The notes: generated from the letters alone by a model not told the origin. A stretch of DNA of 64,000 nt from Bolinopsis microptera (GCF_026151205.1 NC_087079.1:4793230-4857229); one strand, 5' to 3'. Counted from the stretch's first letter, positions 32,641 through 46,700 are shown. Translations and numbers: made by a program.

Positions 32641-35600
32641 ATATCATGTAAGACGGTGTTATGATTGGTGGTATAAGGTAGCTTGTTTTATATTATTATT
32701 CATCAGGTTGTGCTTGATTGTTTATAGGATAAATTGAACAGTGTTATCGGAAGTCTATAATTCTGTTACCCGTAGCTAAAGCTTTTTACTGAAATTCCAA
32801 GCTGAAGCTCCCCCCTCCCGGCCCCCTAAAATAATTGCTCCCTGAATTCTTGTATTTTTATTTTTTGGATCCCCTGACTAAACTTCACATTTGAAAACAA
32901 CGCGATCAGCCGTGCGGTGATCTGTATTGGCTTTAAATTAAGGGTGTTTAATGCTTATGACTGTCATATCGAGGTCACATATCTGATAACGGCAACTTTG
33001 ATTTTTACAAATTAAGATATTCTAGGGCTGAATATGATAATGCATGGCTGAACTTATTGCAGGCCACAATCTGCAATTTTCATAATTCTGTTGAGCCGAT
33101 TTGATTTCCATTATCGTAGATTCTTTTTAAAGGGCAGCTCCGGTAGTGTTGTGACATTTTTTATCAATTTCTCTGCTCATTATGTACCTGGTGGAGACAC
33201 GAACAGAAAGTACAGTAGTAGAATTAGGAGCTGAAGAGCGGATGATGTGGAACCTGATGGTGTGAAGAGATGGTCTAAACACGCTATAAACTATATTCAC
33301 CCTTAAATCGTTCCAACGGGGAGCTCACACCGCAATTACTGATCTCGTATATTATAATGCTCTATTAATTGTCATATCTGGAATCCTTTTAGAACCTGCT
33401 GACTGTTGAAAGATGAGAGTGAAGCTAGGAAAAAGAGAAAAATGAATGATGCCAGCCGCCACGTGTTAAATTTAATTCTTGGGTATGGCGAATATCCCAT
33501 CAAAGATAAGTAACGACCTTAGCATTCGTCTCCAAGGTGATTAAGATCATGTCATTGGCAAATGGCACTTCCACACAGTTATAACCAGTGGAAGTGTCTA
33601 CTAATTGACTTGTTAGCACGTTCAGTTGTTACGCCCTTATTTCGCAAGTGCTTTTGTGAAGTTCAGTTGCTACGCCCTTATTCCGTAGTACGTGCTTTTG
33701 TGTTATTTATTTACCAATTCTTATCATTCTCAGCTGAATTTTTGTTTAGGATCATATCATGTTCGTGATCAGAAGAAACAATAATTAACCCATTTTGTAG
33801 TATGATTAAATCGTGACTGTTTTATTCATTTAACGGGTACATTTTGATATCATTTTGTTTTCCCACCGAAAGTAATTATTTGCAATTGTAGCCCATTTCA
33901 GGTATAAAATAGTTTAGTTCACTATGTGAGTTATGTCATACCGAAAAATTCACTTACATTCAACCTATTTGAAAACTATGCCAATAATTTTCGACGCACG
34001 GGAAAGAAACGTCCCATTATAGCAATATGGGATCATTCCGAGCAAAACCTAATTACCTAATTGTTCATAGCATCAGACTAAAATTTGCAGCTGCCTTCAA
34101 CATCAGAGTACGCGTTTGAAAACTTTGAGATCTACCGCAGAGATAGCTTAATTAATTATAGACGGAAAAACTTGTACTCCACGTGATCTTTCTGGGTCCT
34201 AATTTTGGTCAAAAAAATCCGCATATAACAGTCGTCAACCAACATAAACGAATGTTTTCTTATTAAACGCTGTTTGAATCCAACTCCTTCAATTGCGCAG
34301 ACAATGCAATCCATTTACTGACCCGAGTCCTGAACTGCGGTTTCATTAATTCCATATGTTATACTTCTGAGATACTGGGGTTTCCAAACTTATATAAAAT
34401 ATTGTAGTCCTACGGAGGTGTACCCACTTTCTGTGATTAAACCTTGCTCAGCCTTCCCCTCACTTTATTTATCTTTTTACTCCTTGGAGCTAGCTGGTTT
34501 AGAGCCACAACAATTATTCAACGTTAGTTGATCAACTGAAGATTTGGGCATAGTTTGTGATCTTCGTGAATTTAACGGCCATACTCCCTTGATGAATACT
34601 TGATCTGAGTAAAATCTGTTTGGCCACAAAAGTCTTTATAGAATTAATTTCTGTGGGGATGAATAGGCCCTAATCTGCTGAAGGTAAAACGAAACTTTAT
34701 ACTTGATGTTTTATGATCTGGGTTAGTAATACTATTATTACTATTATTACTATTATTACTAATAGTACTGGGCGTGGCTTGAAAGTGCAATTTATTTTCA
34801 TAGTGCGTATAATTTTTAACAAAAAATCCAATCCAATTTGTTGAGGCCGAGGATAACCATATTCCGGAAAACTGGTCAGACTAAACACACAGTGGAGTCC
34901 CTTGGTTTATTCTTATTATTTATACAGTTCAAGAAAACTAGTCAGGCCGGCGTGAGTCAGCCAGTGTGACCATGGCAACTGAAGATCTAGAAACAAAGTG
35001 TGATAGGAATGTGACTTTGCCTTCAATCCCCATTCCCCCATTTCCCTTCCATGCTGTTTGTGCAACACATGGTCACACCTTATGGGACTTAGGGAGGTAC
35101 TTTTAGGGGAACTTGATAGTCACTACATTTCTGTTTGAGTGGGGAAATCAGTAATCCCGTCTTCCACCTTGTTCCATCAGTTCAAGAATTTGTTCAAAAC
35201 ATCAGCAATAAGTTTGAAATTGCTCGGCCGAGTCTGTACGTGTCTGCGACCTCTGAAATTATGCCAAAATATATGTAATTGCATGGGAGAATTGTACTGT
35301 ACAAGTAATGGAGATAGTGTTCAATGCATGGTCATTTCCCGACCACCATATTAATTCCTTGCACAACTCTATTTTTAGGGACAATTAAATCTATTTTAGT
35401 ATCATAATTATTATGTAAAAATATCCTAAAATAGAATAATCTATGTTTGCAAACTGATTTGTAGAACGAGGCCGATCAGGTAATTTTTATGATTCCCATA
35501 AACAAATTGTTTTTGGAATGCATTGACAGTCTGATTGATTAAATTCGGACACTAGCATACAAAATTTGGTATCAATATCATATCCATAAATCCATAATGA

Positions 35601-35799
35601 GATAATGGTTCGGCGCTATGTTCGGCCATGTCGAAAATATCGATTATGTAAAACAAATGATTAATATTCCAACAATTGTAGCTCTTAAAAAGTTCCAAAT
35701 GCTTGACACTAATTATAAACAAAGTTATTAGTTAAATGGCTAGTTAAGAAAGTACGTGTTGCATTTTAAATACAATAGTACAATATCTGGATATATTTA
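32641..35799. other. Intergenic stretch with minor repeats
   Basis: No gene supported. Small features: a partial tandem pair of GTTCAGTTGCTACGCCCTTAT-like sequence (33617 and 33660), and a TTACTA microsatellite (34726-34764). Confidence 0.45.
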
Positions 35800-35802
35800 T
35801 TA

Positions 35803-36094
35803 GGGTCTGCCACACTACGCCTCTATTTCCCGAAGGTCTGCCCACACTACGCCATGTGGTGACGGGCCACATGGCGTGGGTCAAAAAAACCGGAATAGAG
35901 GCACGGATTTTAAAAATCCGTGCCAGAATTCCCCGAGAGTTCCACGCCAACTGGCGGGAGCTCTGCCCACACTACGCGCCTCGTTGTGTGAATCCGGTTT
36001 TTTGACCCACGCCATCATGTGGCCCGTCAGTCGTCACCACATGGCGTAATGTGGGCAGACCTTCGGGGAATAGAGGCGTAGTGTGGGCAGACCC
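35803..36094. mobile_element. Harbinger-type MITE, 292 bp
   Basis: Inverted ends start GGGTCTGC and end GCAGACCC, pairing over most of the arms (ACTACGCCATGTGG, GACGGGCCACATG). TTA flanks both sides (35800-35802 and 36095-36097), which fits the TWA target duplication of PIF/Harbinger. The centre is a self-complementary CACGGATTTTAAAAATCCGTG core. No coding capacity. Confidence 0.75.
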
Positions 36095-36201
36095 TTAGGC
36101 AGGTTCATAATTTCAAATAATATAATTATGAAATAAAATAATATAATTTCGGGGAGCTGGTATCCACTATCCGGGAAGTTGGTCGTTTAGCTCCGGACAG
36201 T

Positions 36202-36845
36202 CTATGCAACGTCTATGCAACGTCCGTGCAACAACAAAAGAACCGTCTATGCAACGTCTATGCAACGTCCCTGCACAATGAACACTCTATGCACACTCCC
36301 TGCACGGTCAGTCTATGCAACGTCTATGCAACGTCTATGCAACGTCTACAACCGGCTACTAACCGGCACTTAAAAAGTGGTCACTAGCCGGCTAGTGACC
36401 ACAAAGTGGCTACTAACCGGCTACTAAGCGGTCACTAGCCGGCTATTAGCCGAGCTCTAAAGCAGACCTATTAGTAGCCGGTTCTAAACCGGCTACTAGC
36501 CGGCACTTGAAAAGCGGTCACTAGCCGGCTACTAACCGGCTACTAACCGGCTAGTAACCACCAAGTGGCTACTAACCGGCTACTAACCGGTCACTAGCCG
36601 GCTCTTAAGCGGACCTACTAGTAGCCGGTTCCAAACCGGCTACTAGCCGGCACTTAGAAAGCGGTCACTAGCCGGCTACTAACCGGCTACTAACCGGCTA
36701 CTAACCGGTCACTAGCCGGCTCTTAAGCGGACCTACTAGCCGGCACTCGAAAAGCGGTCGCTAGCCGGCTACTAACCGGCTACTAACCGGCTAGTAACCA
36801 CCAAGTGGCTACTAACCGGTCACTAGCCGGCTCTAAAGCGGACCT
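36202..36845 (+). repeat. Left satellite arm of fold-back element (two 11-bp families)
   Basis: CTATGCAACGT units (36202-36350) followed by CTACTAACCGG / CACTAGCCGG units (36350-36842). They are grouped into higher-order blocks of about 120 bp that each include TTAAGCGGACCTACTAG or a variant. Confidence 0.9.
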
Positions 36846-37792
36846 TCTTCGTGGATCGGAATAAGTAATCGGGTTTGGATATATGAGGTGAAAAAATGAT
36901 CCTACGTCTATGACAAAAGTCTGCGCCTTCACAACATAGACCACTCTGCATAAATTGGGGGTATTATTGGCGTTTGTTTTGCTGCGCGCGACGACAGCTA
37001 TGTGTTAATTAATTGTTTTATCCAACGCGAATTTCAATTGTCAAACGATGCCGTTTAAATAAATTAGCCCCACATTTGTGTGCGGCGTACTAAATATTCG
37101 ATTATAATCCTGCACGCGCGCAATGATAAATTACGATTAAAAACATTGTACTTATGAATTAAGCAACTTATATTATTACTGAATATTTTTGTAACTTATG
37201 ACATGACAACAAAATAATGCAATATCCTATTTTTTTTTGACTCAATAAGATTAAACTTTTCATTGCAAACATTAACGGTTTGAGCAGGGCCGGGAAAATT
37301 GATCGTGCGTGGTGTGACCGCGGCGTATTTCTTGTTTATTTTTTATGTTGATTTGAAGGCCATTAAGGCATTTGACCCAGTCATAACAAATTTGAGTATT
37401 ATATCTTTTACGGTTTTTGCGGAACGTCGTGTTAAAGTTGATGCCCTGGTGTCAGTAAAATGGTAACAAATATATATAATATAAATAATTATAGTGTCCT
37501 TAGAATCAGAATGTAACCGTTGTATGGTTATACAACGGTATACTGGGAGACTTTGCGGCAGGAAACTGATCCGGCCTCCTAAATTCTTGACACCACTTTA
37601 GGGTTAATGGGTTCCTGCTAGTGTTAATAACAGGTAGCTAAACCTTTGTCATTGTGGCAAGTGTTGTGTGAGTGCTAGCTTCAATGAGCTTATTTGGCCA
37701 ATTTAGCCCCTGAGCAAGCTAGCTCGAATTTCTCACGCAGAACTGTTTACATTGGTTAATAGAGACATTGGTTAATAGTGACCACGGTTGTG

Positions 37793-37842
37793 GTTAGGGT
37801 TATGAATAGCTTCGGGGTTAGGGTTAAGGTTGGGATTAGGGT
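37793..37842 (+). repeat. Interstitial telomere-like repeats
   Basis: Four or five interrupted TTAGGG-like units (GTTAGGGTTA, GGGTTAGGGTTAAGG, GGATTAGGG) in the core of the fold-back element. TTAGGG is the ancestral animal telomere repeat. Confidence 0.65.
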
Positions 37843-37936
37843 GTCTGTATAAGAATCCCTGCAGGGACGTGATCAGTGAAAACGATGTGATCCCCAATTG
37901 AGTTCTAACGGATCACCGCAATCGGGGAACGAGGCG

Positions 37937-38510
37937 GATATTTTCTTTAGACGGGGTTATAGCGGAATACGACGCCGTTGTGCAGCTAGTCAACTCTGGT
38001 CTCTCAAAGTCTGCCGCTCTGGAGCAGATACACATTTCTCGGAGTCACTTCTCAAGAAAGCGATGTATCGCTGAAGCAGCAAAAGTTGACCTACCAGGTG
38101 TCCAACACGCAATGCGTGTTGGACACCTGGTAGGTCAACCTGGTAGGTCAACCTGCCTACTGGTCGCAGAACGAGAAGGATATTTTCTTTAGACGGGGTT
38201 ATAGCGGAATACGACGCCGTTGTGCAGCTAGTCAACTCTGGTCTCTCAAAGTCTGCCGCTCTGGAGCAGATACACATTTCTCGGAGTCACTTCTCAAGAA
38301 AGCGATGTATCGCTGAAGCAGCAAAAGTTGACCTACCAGGTGTCCAACACGCACTGCTGCAACTACGAGACGTCAGACTTCCTAGTGTTTACACCTTCGC
38401 AAACGAGATCTGCAACCGTAATCTTGCCACTCTTAGGACCCTTTGTACCCAAGGCGTCGTCCTAGCGCCCAAAAACAATTACACTGCTCCTCCACCACGA
38501 AGAAATTGAA
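37937..38510 (+). pseudogene. Duplicated block with helix-turn-helix-like coding sequence
   Basis: A block of about 190 bp occurs twice, 240 bp apart (37937 and 38177). Each copy encodes VIAEYDAVVQLVNSG followed by LSKSAALEQIHISRSHFSRK, which has helix-turn-helix character (two short helices around a Ser-rich turn). The first copy ends in a palindrome; the second continues to YTAPPPRRN and a stop at 38509. The in-frame starts are GTG, so no start is established. It is possibly a relic of the element's transposase. The family is not recognised. Confidence 0.4.
38086..38140. repeat. Near-perfect 26-bp inverted repeat
   Basis: Arms GTTGACCTACCAGGTGTCC...ACACGC and the inverse, separated by only two or three bases. 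It lies at the junction of the two copies of the duplicated block and is absent from the second copy, marking the point where the duplication formed. Confidence 0.85.
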
Positions 38511-38659
38511 TGTAATCAGTTTTCAGTATTTTTTTATTTTTCATAAAAATGTTGTAATCGATTTTGGAACTTACTTTCAAATAACGTGTTTCAAATAATT
38601 TGTTTCAAATAATTTGTTTATTTGGCAATAATGAATTATAGCCGGTCTGATTTAGAGTC

Positions 38660-39905
38660 GCCTAGAGCAGGTTAGTACTAGCCGGTTAGTAGCCGGTTAG
38701 TAGCCGGTTAGTAGCCACTTGGTGGGTACTAGCTGGTTAGTAGCCGGTTAGTAGCCGGCTACTAACCAGCTAGTACCCACCAGCCGGCTAGTGACCGCTT
38801 TTCAAGTGTCGGCTAGTAGCCGGTTTGGAACTAGAAGGTCCGCTTTAGAGCCGGCTAGTGACCGGTTAGTAGCCACTTGGTGGTTACTAGCCGGTTAGTA
38901 GCCGGTTAGTAGCCTGCTAGTGACCGCTTTTCAAGTGTCGGCTAGTAGCCGGTTTGGAACTAGAAGGTCCGCTTTAGAGCCGGCTAGTGACCGGTTAGTA
39001 GCCACTTGGTGGTTACTAGCCGGTTAGTAGCCGGTTAGCAGCCGGCTAGCGACCGCTTTTCGAGTGTCGGCTAGTAGGTCCGCTTAAGAGCCGGCTAGTG
39101 ACCGGTTAGTAGCCGGTTAGTAGCCACTTGGTGGTTACTAGCCGGTTAGTAGCCGGTTAGTAGCCGGCTAGTGACCGCTTTCTAAGTGCCGGCTAGTAGC
39201 CGGTTTGGAACCGGCTACTAGTAGGTCTGCTTTAGAGCTCGGCTAATAGCCGGCTAGTGACCGGTTAGTAGCCGGTTAGTAGCCACTTGGTGGTTACTAG
39301 CCGGTTAGTAGCCGGTTAGTAGCCGGCTAGCGACCGCTTTTCGAGTGCCGGCTAGTAGGTCCGCTTAAGAGCCGGCTAGTGACCGGTTAGTAGCCGGTTA
39401 GTAGCCACTTGGTGGTTACTAGCCGGTTAGTAGCCGGTTTGTAGCCGGCTAGTGACCGCTTTCTAAGTGCCGGCTAGTAGCCGGTTTGGAACCGGCTACT
39501 AGTAGGTCTGCTTTAGAGCTTAATAGCCGGCTAGTGACCGCTTAGTAGCCGGTTAGTAGCCACTTTGTGGTCACTAGCCGGCTAGTAGCCGGTTAGTAGC
39601 CGGCTAGTGACCACTTTTCAAGTGCCGGTTAGTAGCCGGTTGGTAATGTGAAGTTGAGGAGCTGTTATTACAAAAGTGGCTACTAGCCGGCTAGTAGCCG
39701 GCTAGTAGCCGGCTAGTAGCCGGTGTTCATATGGTACTGTGCAGGGACGTTGCATAGACGTTGCATAGACGTTGCATAGACGTTGCATAGACTGACCGTG
39801 CAGGGAGTGTGCATAGAGTGTTCATTGTGCAGGGACGTTGCATAGACGTTGCATAGACGGTTCTTTTGTTGTTGCATGGACGTTGCATAGACGTTGCATA
39901 GACTG
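38660..39905 (-). repeat. Right satellite arm of fold-back element
   Basis: Inverted counterpart of 36202-36845, about twice as long. It consists of AGCCGGTTAGT units (38660-39722) followed by ACGTTGCATAG units (39745-39902). The order of the families mirrors the left arm exactly. Confidence 0.9.
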
Positions 39906-40147
39906 TCCGGAGCTAAACGACCAAGTTGCCCACTATCCGTTGCTAGCTCCTTAGGTTTAATCACCGTCAAATAAATTTCAAGTTCCAACTCTTGTCTACC
40001 CTCCGGCCACACCCACACTTTATGGGTTTCTTAATTATACAGGTAAAATATCTAAAATCGGCTTATTTAGTAGGAAGGAGTAACGATAGCTGTTTGAGAT
40101 TCGTTATAAAATTATTCATTAAAATTATGAAATTATGAACCTGCCTA

Positions 40148-43100
40148 GTAGTTATCTAGGTACGCATCTCAAATGAAACATGTGGTTAATTTAGACAGTA
40201 CGTGTTATCTAATTATATCAGTATAGTGTACGTGTTGATTTAACTTTTATTAAGCCGAATATTTAAGGCCGTTTTACAAATAAGTTTTCAGACTCTTATT
40301 TAGCATATATTATGTACATATTCATAATTATGTATGTTAAACAATAGAAAATGATTTAAAAGTTTAAACAACGATACTAATAACCATAGTTATCCTACTG
40401 AATATCTCAAAGGTATCAGTCTGGATCTCCATGTTTAATAATGCGGATTTTCAAAAACATATAGTTAAGATAAGGTTTGTAGGCTAAAGATCGTGATCCA
40501 TACATATAAAATGGCCAATTGCGGTGTTGCACAAGCCGTGTCTATTTGCCAGTCTGTATTCTGTAATTCATTGGTTGCACTACGTTCAGTAGCCAGTTTG
40601 TCAACGTAGCTGCTAAGAAATATTGTTTGTTTATTCTAAATTTATTTATCAACCGTCGTAAAATATCACAAGGTGCTGCATCAGAGCTTTTCGTCTAGAA
40701 GTGGAACAAATTCCTTATAATATGGAGCCAGGGTGTGGACTGGCTACACCTGGTTTAAAGGCTTCAAATTCAATCCTATTACATATAAATACATAATAAA
40801 TGTAATAGATTTGTAGTGTTGTAATTAGTTGATTAAATTTACATTCAGTGCTGTTATTTTGATACTTTTTCTTTATTGTGGACACTGCAGTTTCATATTT
40901 TTGCTATCACTTCGGCATTCGACGCTGTCTTTGCTAAGCAAGAACCAACGATTTATAAGTAAAATAAAAAAGGCATAGGTACATTAGATTAGAAGATACT
41001 AAGATACTGCTTTTCTGAATACTTCGTTCACCCAACCACAGTGTTGCGTAATGCGTAGCTCATAATGGCACAGATTCCCTGAGTCTATAAGTTAAAGTAA
41101 GATACACGGCCTTTACCAGTTACAATCGTTACCATGGTAACTTTACCAGTTACAATCGTTACCAGTGACACGGGTTACACATCCTCACAGGCAAATTGCA
41201 AGCTTTGCTAGTGATTGAAGGCCCCTCTAAAGGGGGCTGTCTCTAATGGACTGACTAATTACTGACTAATTACATACATTATAATCAGTTTAAAATAAAG
41301 AATATGGGCATTCCTTAAAATTTGTATCAAACAAAGTCAAATGAAGTTAATTGGGATAAATTATAAAAAATGTAATTGTAATCGATGGTATATTAATTTT
41401 AATAGTTGCACGGCAAATTATGAAAGTGAAATAGTTTACAGAGGTGTAAATTCCTTAGGCACAAGTACAATATACATGGATAATATACATATACAAGTAC
41501 AATATAATGCTGACATTAGTGGACACACATTAGCCTTGGAGGATGTCGACATATCGGTTATGGGTTAATCAGAATCAGAGACTATTCCGCGAATAAAATA
41601 GTACAGTTATGTACTATAAATGTTATATAAATGCTTTCAAGTGAATTCTTATTAATACTTCGTCCGTAAAATTTTTTCGTCGACAAGAATACCGTCAAAG
41701 CTTTGACAAAGCTTATAATTACTTACAGTACCGGGTACCCATTACTAATTACTTTGCAGAATTACTCAATTATACTCACAGTACCGGGTACCCATTATCA
41801 ATTTCCATTGATTGGCAAAACCACGTTTAAAAAAAAAAACCCTACATTTTAAAACGTTTCTTCCCTCGCCCTAGCTTCCCTCAGAACTTTTTGACGCTGC
41901 AATAAGACGTCCAATCAGTCAAACATGCCTGACCACTGTTCTTTTTCGAGACAGGACTATAATTGTGCGACAGTTCTACCACCACCTGCACAATCTATGG
42001 TGATGAACATTGCAACACGTTTGTTTCAACCGGTATTGAATTGAATACCTTTCTTTCTCTTCTTCTTATAAAGTTCATTTCATTATAAATTGTCTGTGTG
42101 TTCCACGATCGAGGGTGCTGTTGTCTCAAGATCTTGTCTTTATATGACCGTGTGAATATTTGCATGCGTTAATATTTGATCACGTGTGAATATTTGATCA
42201 CGTGGTACATGTACCAGCTGCAAGTGGTGTAAGGGGGTATACTCCATTTGCTATTCAACAGCCACTATAAAATATTGTTTGTGGTGCAAGAACGCTCATA
42301 CAAATATTTTTTGCTCCATTAACTCCTAAAACGTTATAATTTAAAGCTTACCTGCGCGATAAAAGTGAAACGATTTATGATAGTCTCGGATGCTTAAATC
42401 CAAATGGTATTGATCCATGGTCTATACGCCAGCTTATACAATTAACAGCAAGCCGTATTATACTACGAACACGTGCTTTATCAAACTATCAAAAATTCGC
42501 GGTAATGCTCTCTCTAGACAATCACTATAATCACTCAATCACTATAATCACTCAAATGCAAATGACACAACTCTCAGGTCGGTAATTTCCACCACCATTT
42601 TCACCAGTATTGTAAGCATATAATTACAGGGTACGTGCTTTTTCCTGGAATCACGATAATAATCTCGAGAGTCAATCAGTCGATCACAAGATTACATCCT
42701 ATTGATGACTAGCACTGAGTACATGCACTATTGTTAACATTTCATGCAGGCTCCAGTATCGGTATATCTTAATGCAATCCTATTGGCCTATTGCAAGGTA
42801 CACCCTCTCTTAAGTAATGATATTTGTTATTCAGCTGGAAATTAGGACCGTCAGGCCAAAATATTTTGTCAAATAAGTGTAATTTTCCCAATTAATATGG
42901 GTATCAGACAGTTGTCAAAAAATGATGGTTTCAACCATTAAATGGTTAACGAACAAAATCGCACGGTACGTGTATTTCTATTGGTCAATGCTAATCAGCT
43001 GACTATATGATGGTGTTATTTCCCTGACTTGGCACATGATCACGTGTTGTTATTGCCTGCACGTGCTTTAAGTGGACTTTAAGATAATCAAATGAATTAT

Positions 43101-43765
43101 TTTGAAATCATGGGTATGATTCATGTTATGTTAGCCATGCTTAGCCTGCTTGCGACCACCATACTGGAACGGCTCAGCCCTCAGGAGGTACAGTCTGATA
43201 TCCTCCCCGGGCACAAGTTTTCTATAGAAATATAATTACTTTTAAAAAATTAGGTCTTCCAATTCTGATATTATTATTTCCCTGCGACCTTTGCATCCAC
43301 AAGTAGGGCTCATTAGAGAAGGGCAGACGTCTGGTTGTTTGTGTACGTGAGTTCTCTTACCAAGTTACCAGAGGCCTCCTCCTCATTTTAACACCTCTGT
43401 TTTGATTATCAGATGGTGCATTTTAGCACCTCTGTTCTGGTTACAAGGAGGATAGTTTGGGATTTGTTTAGGGATTGCTAAAAGTTAAAACGGGTGGGAG
43501 ATTGTTTATACTATCTGGGGATATTTAAAAGTGGGCCTGTTGGATGGCAAGACGCCTTTTTGGTTTGAGTACAACGGAAGTTGCAGTTAAAGTTTACAGT
43601 TAAATAACTAGGATATTCGAATTATTGACATAGTATCTGAGGAACACTGAGATATTGTAATTACAATTCTTAACGGTTTATTAAATTTGAAGTACTTTCC
43701 CTTGTCACCTTCCTGAACCAAATTGTAAGGAAAAGAGCCTTTTATCACATACTTAACAAAAGTGC
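40148..43765. other. Intergenic stretch with small repeats
   Basis: AT-rich and without a supported gene. A 75-codon ATG frame at 41341-41568 has no recognisable motif. Minor repeats: TTTACCAGTTACAATCGTTACC twice (41112 and 41141), CAGTACCGGGTACCCATTA twice (41728 and 41780), AATATTTGATCACGTG twice (42171 and 42188). Confidence 0.45.
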
Positions 43766-46700
43766 TGTAATGCTGTAGTGGAACTGGGAACACCACTTCA
43801 GAGCCTACTTAACAACAGTGCTGTAGTGGAACTGGGAACACCACTTCAGAGCTTACTTAACAACAGTGCTGTAGTGGAACTGGGAACACCACTTCAGAGC
43901 CTACTTAACAACAGTGCTGTAGTGGAACTGGGAACACCACTTCAGAGCTTACTTAACAACAGTGCTGTAGTGGAACTGGGAACACCACTTCAGAGCCTAC
44001 TTAACAACAGTGCTGCAGTGCTGTAGTGGAACTGGGAACACCACTTCAGAGCCTACTTAACAACAGTGCTGCAGTGCTGTAGTGGAACTGGGAACACCAC
44101 TTCAGAGCCTACTTAACAACAGTGCTGTAGTGGAACTGGGAACACCACTTCAGAGCCTACTTAACAACAGTGCTGTAATGCTGTAGTGGAACTGGGAACA
44201 CCACTTCAGAGCCTACTTAACAACAGTGCTGCAGTGCTGCAGTGGAACTGGGAACACCACTTCAGAGCTTACTTAACAACAGTGCTGTAGTGGAACTGGG
44301 AACACCACTTCAGAGCTTACTTAACAACAGTGCTGTAGTGGAACTGGGAACACCACTTCAGAGCTTACTTAACAACAGTGCTGTAGTGGAACTGGGAACA
44401 CCACTTCAGAGCCTACTTAACAACAGTGCTGTAGTGGAACTGGGAACACCACTTCAGAGCTTACTTAACAACAGTGCTGTAGTGGAACTGGGAACACCAC
44501 TTCAGAGCCTACTTAACAACAGTGCTGCAGTGCTGTAGTGGAACTGGGAACACCACTTCAGAGCTTACTTAACAACAGTGCTGCAGTGCTGTAGTGGAAC
44601 TGGGAATACCACTTCAGAGCTTACTTAACAATAGTGCTGTAGTGCTGTAGTGGAACTATGGGAACACCACTTCAGAGCTTACTTAACAACAGTGCTGTAG
44701 TGGAACTGGGAACACCACTTCAGAGCTTACTTAACAACAGTGCTGTAGTGGAACTGGGAACACCACTTCAGAGCCTACTTAACAACAGTGCTGTAGTGGA
44801 ACTGGGAACACCACTTCAGAGCTTACTTAACAACAGTGCTGTAGTGGAACTGGGAACACCACTTCAGAGCCTACTTAACAACAGTGCTGCAGTGCTGTAG
44901 TGGAACTGGGAACACCACTTCAGAGCTTACTTAACAACAGTGCTGCAGTGCTGTAGTGGAACTGGGAATACCACTTCAGAGCTTACTTAACAATAGTGCT
45001 GTAGTGCTGTAGTGGAACTATGGGAACACCACTTCAGAGCTTACTTAACAACAGTGCTGCAGTGCTGTAGTGGAACTGGGAATACCACTTCAGAGCTTAC
45101 TTAACAATAGTGCTGTAGTGCTGTAGTGGAACTATGGGAACACCACTTCAGAGCTTACTTAACAATAGTGCTGTAGTGCTGTAGTGGAACTGGGAACACC
45201 ACTTCAGAGCTTACTTAACAACAGTGCTGTAGTGGAACTGGGAACACCACTTCAGAGCTTACTTAACAACAGTGCTGTAGTGGAACTGGGAACACCACTT
45301 CAGAGCTTACTTAACAACAGTGCTGTAGTGGAACTGGGAACACCACTTCAGAGCCTACTTAACAACAGTGCTGTAGTGGAACTGGGAACACCACTTCAGA
45401 GCTTACTTAACAACAGTGCTGTAGTGGAACTGGGAACACCACTTCAGAGCCTACTTAACAACAGTGCTGCAGTGCTGTAGTGGAACTGGGAACACCACTT
45501 CAGAGCCTACTTAACAACAGTGCTGCAGTGCTGCATTGGAACTGGGAACACCACTTCAGAGCTTACTTAACAACAGTGCTGCAGTGCTGTAGTGGAACTG
45601 GGAACACCACTTCAGAGCTTACTTAACAACAGTGCTGCAGTGCTGTAGTGGAACTGGGAACACCACTTCAGAGCTTACTTAACAACAGTGCTGCAGTGCT
45701 GTAGTGGAACTGGTAACACCACTTCAGAGCTTACTTAACAACAGTGCTGCAGGGCTGTAGTGGAACTGGGAATACCACTTCAGAGCCTACTTAACAACAG
45801 TGCTGTAGTGCTGTAGTGGAACTGGGAACACCACTTCAGAGCTTACTTAACAACAGTGCTGCAGTGCTGTAGTGGAATTGGGAACACCACTTCAGAGCTT
45901 ACTTAACAACAGTGCTGCAGTGCTGTAGTGGAACTGGTAACACCACTTCAGAGCTTACTTAACAACAGTGCTGCAGGGCTGTAGTGGAACTGGGAATACC
46001 ACTTCAGAGCCTACTTAACAACAGTGCTGTAGTGCTGTAGTGGAACTGGGAACACCACTTCAGAGCTTACTTAACAACAGTGCTGCAGTGCTGTAGTGGA
46101 ATTGGGAACACCACTTCAGAGCTTACTTAACAACAGTGATGCAGTCCTGTAGTGGAACTGGGAACACCACTTCAGAGCCTACTTAACAACAGTGCTGTAG
46201 TGCTGTTAGTGGAACTGGGAACACCACTTCAGAGCTTACTTAACAACAGTGCTGTAGTGGAACTGGGAACACCACTTCAGAGATTACTTAACAACAGTGC
46301 TGCAGTGCTGTAGTGGAACTGGGAACACCACTTCAGAGCCTACTTAACAACAGTGTTTCAGTGCTGTAGTGGAACTGGGAACACCACTTCAGAGATTACT
46401 TAACAACAGTGCTGCAGTGCTGTAGTGGAACTAAGAACACCACTTCAGAGCTTATTTAACAACAGTGCTGCAGTGCTGCATTGGAACTGGGAACACCACT
46501 TCAGAGCCTACTTAACAACAGTGCTGCAGTGCTGTAGTGGAACTGGGAACACCACTTCAGAGCTTACTTAACAACAGTGCTGCAGTGCTGTAGTTGAACT
46601 GGGAACACCACTTCAGAGCCTACTTAACAACAGTGCTTCAGTGCTGTAGTTGAACTGGGAACACCACTTCAGAGCTTACTTAACAACAGTGCTGTAGTGC

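Larger units (their letters stand above)
36096..40147. mobile_element. 4-kb fold-back element with inverted satellite arms
   Basis: Outer inverted repeat TAGGCAGGTTCATAATTTC at both ends, with TA at each tip as a possible duplication. Inside each end lies an array of GTCTATGCAAC-type 11-bp units, then an array of CTACTAACCGG-type 11-bp units, in opposite orientation on the two sides. The core (36850-38640) is non-repetitive except for a duplicated 240-bp block. No transposase is recognised. It belongs to the fold-back type by structure only. Confidence 0.7.

Noticed and set aside
39713-40018. 101-codon frame with LCNVYATSMQ repeats
   Set aside because: Product of the 11-bp satellite and the flank of the fold-back element.
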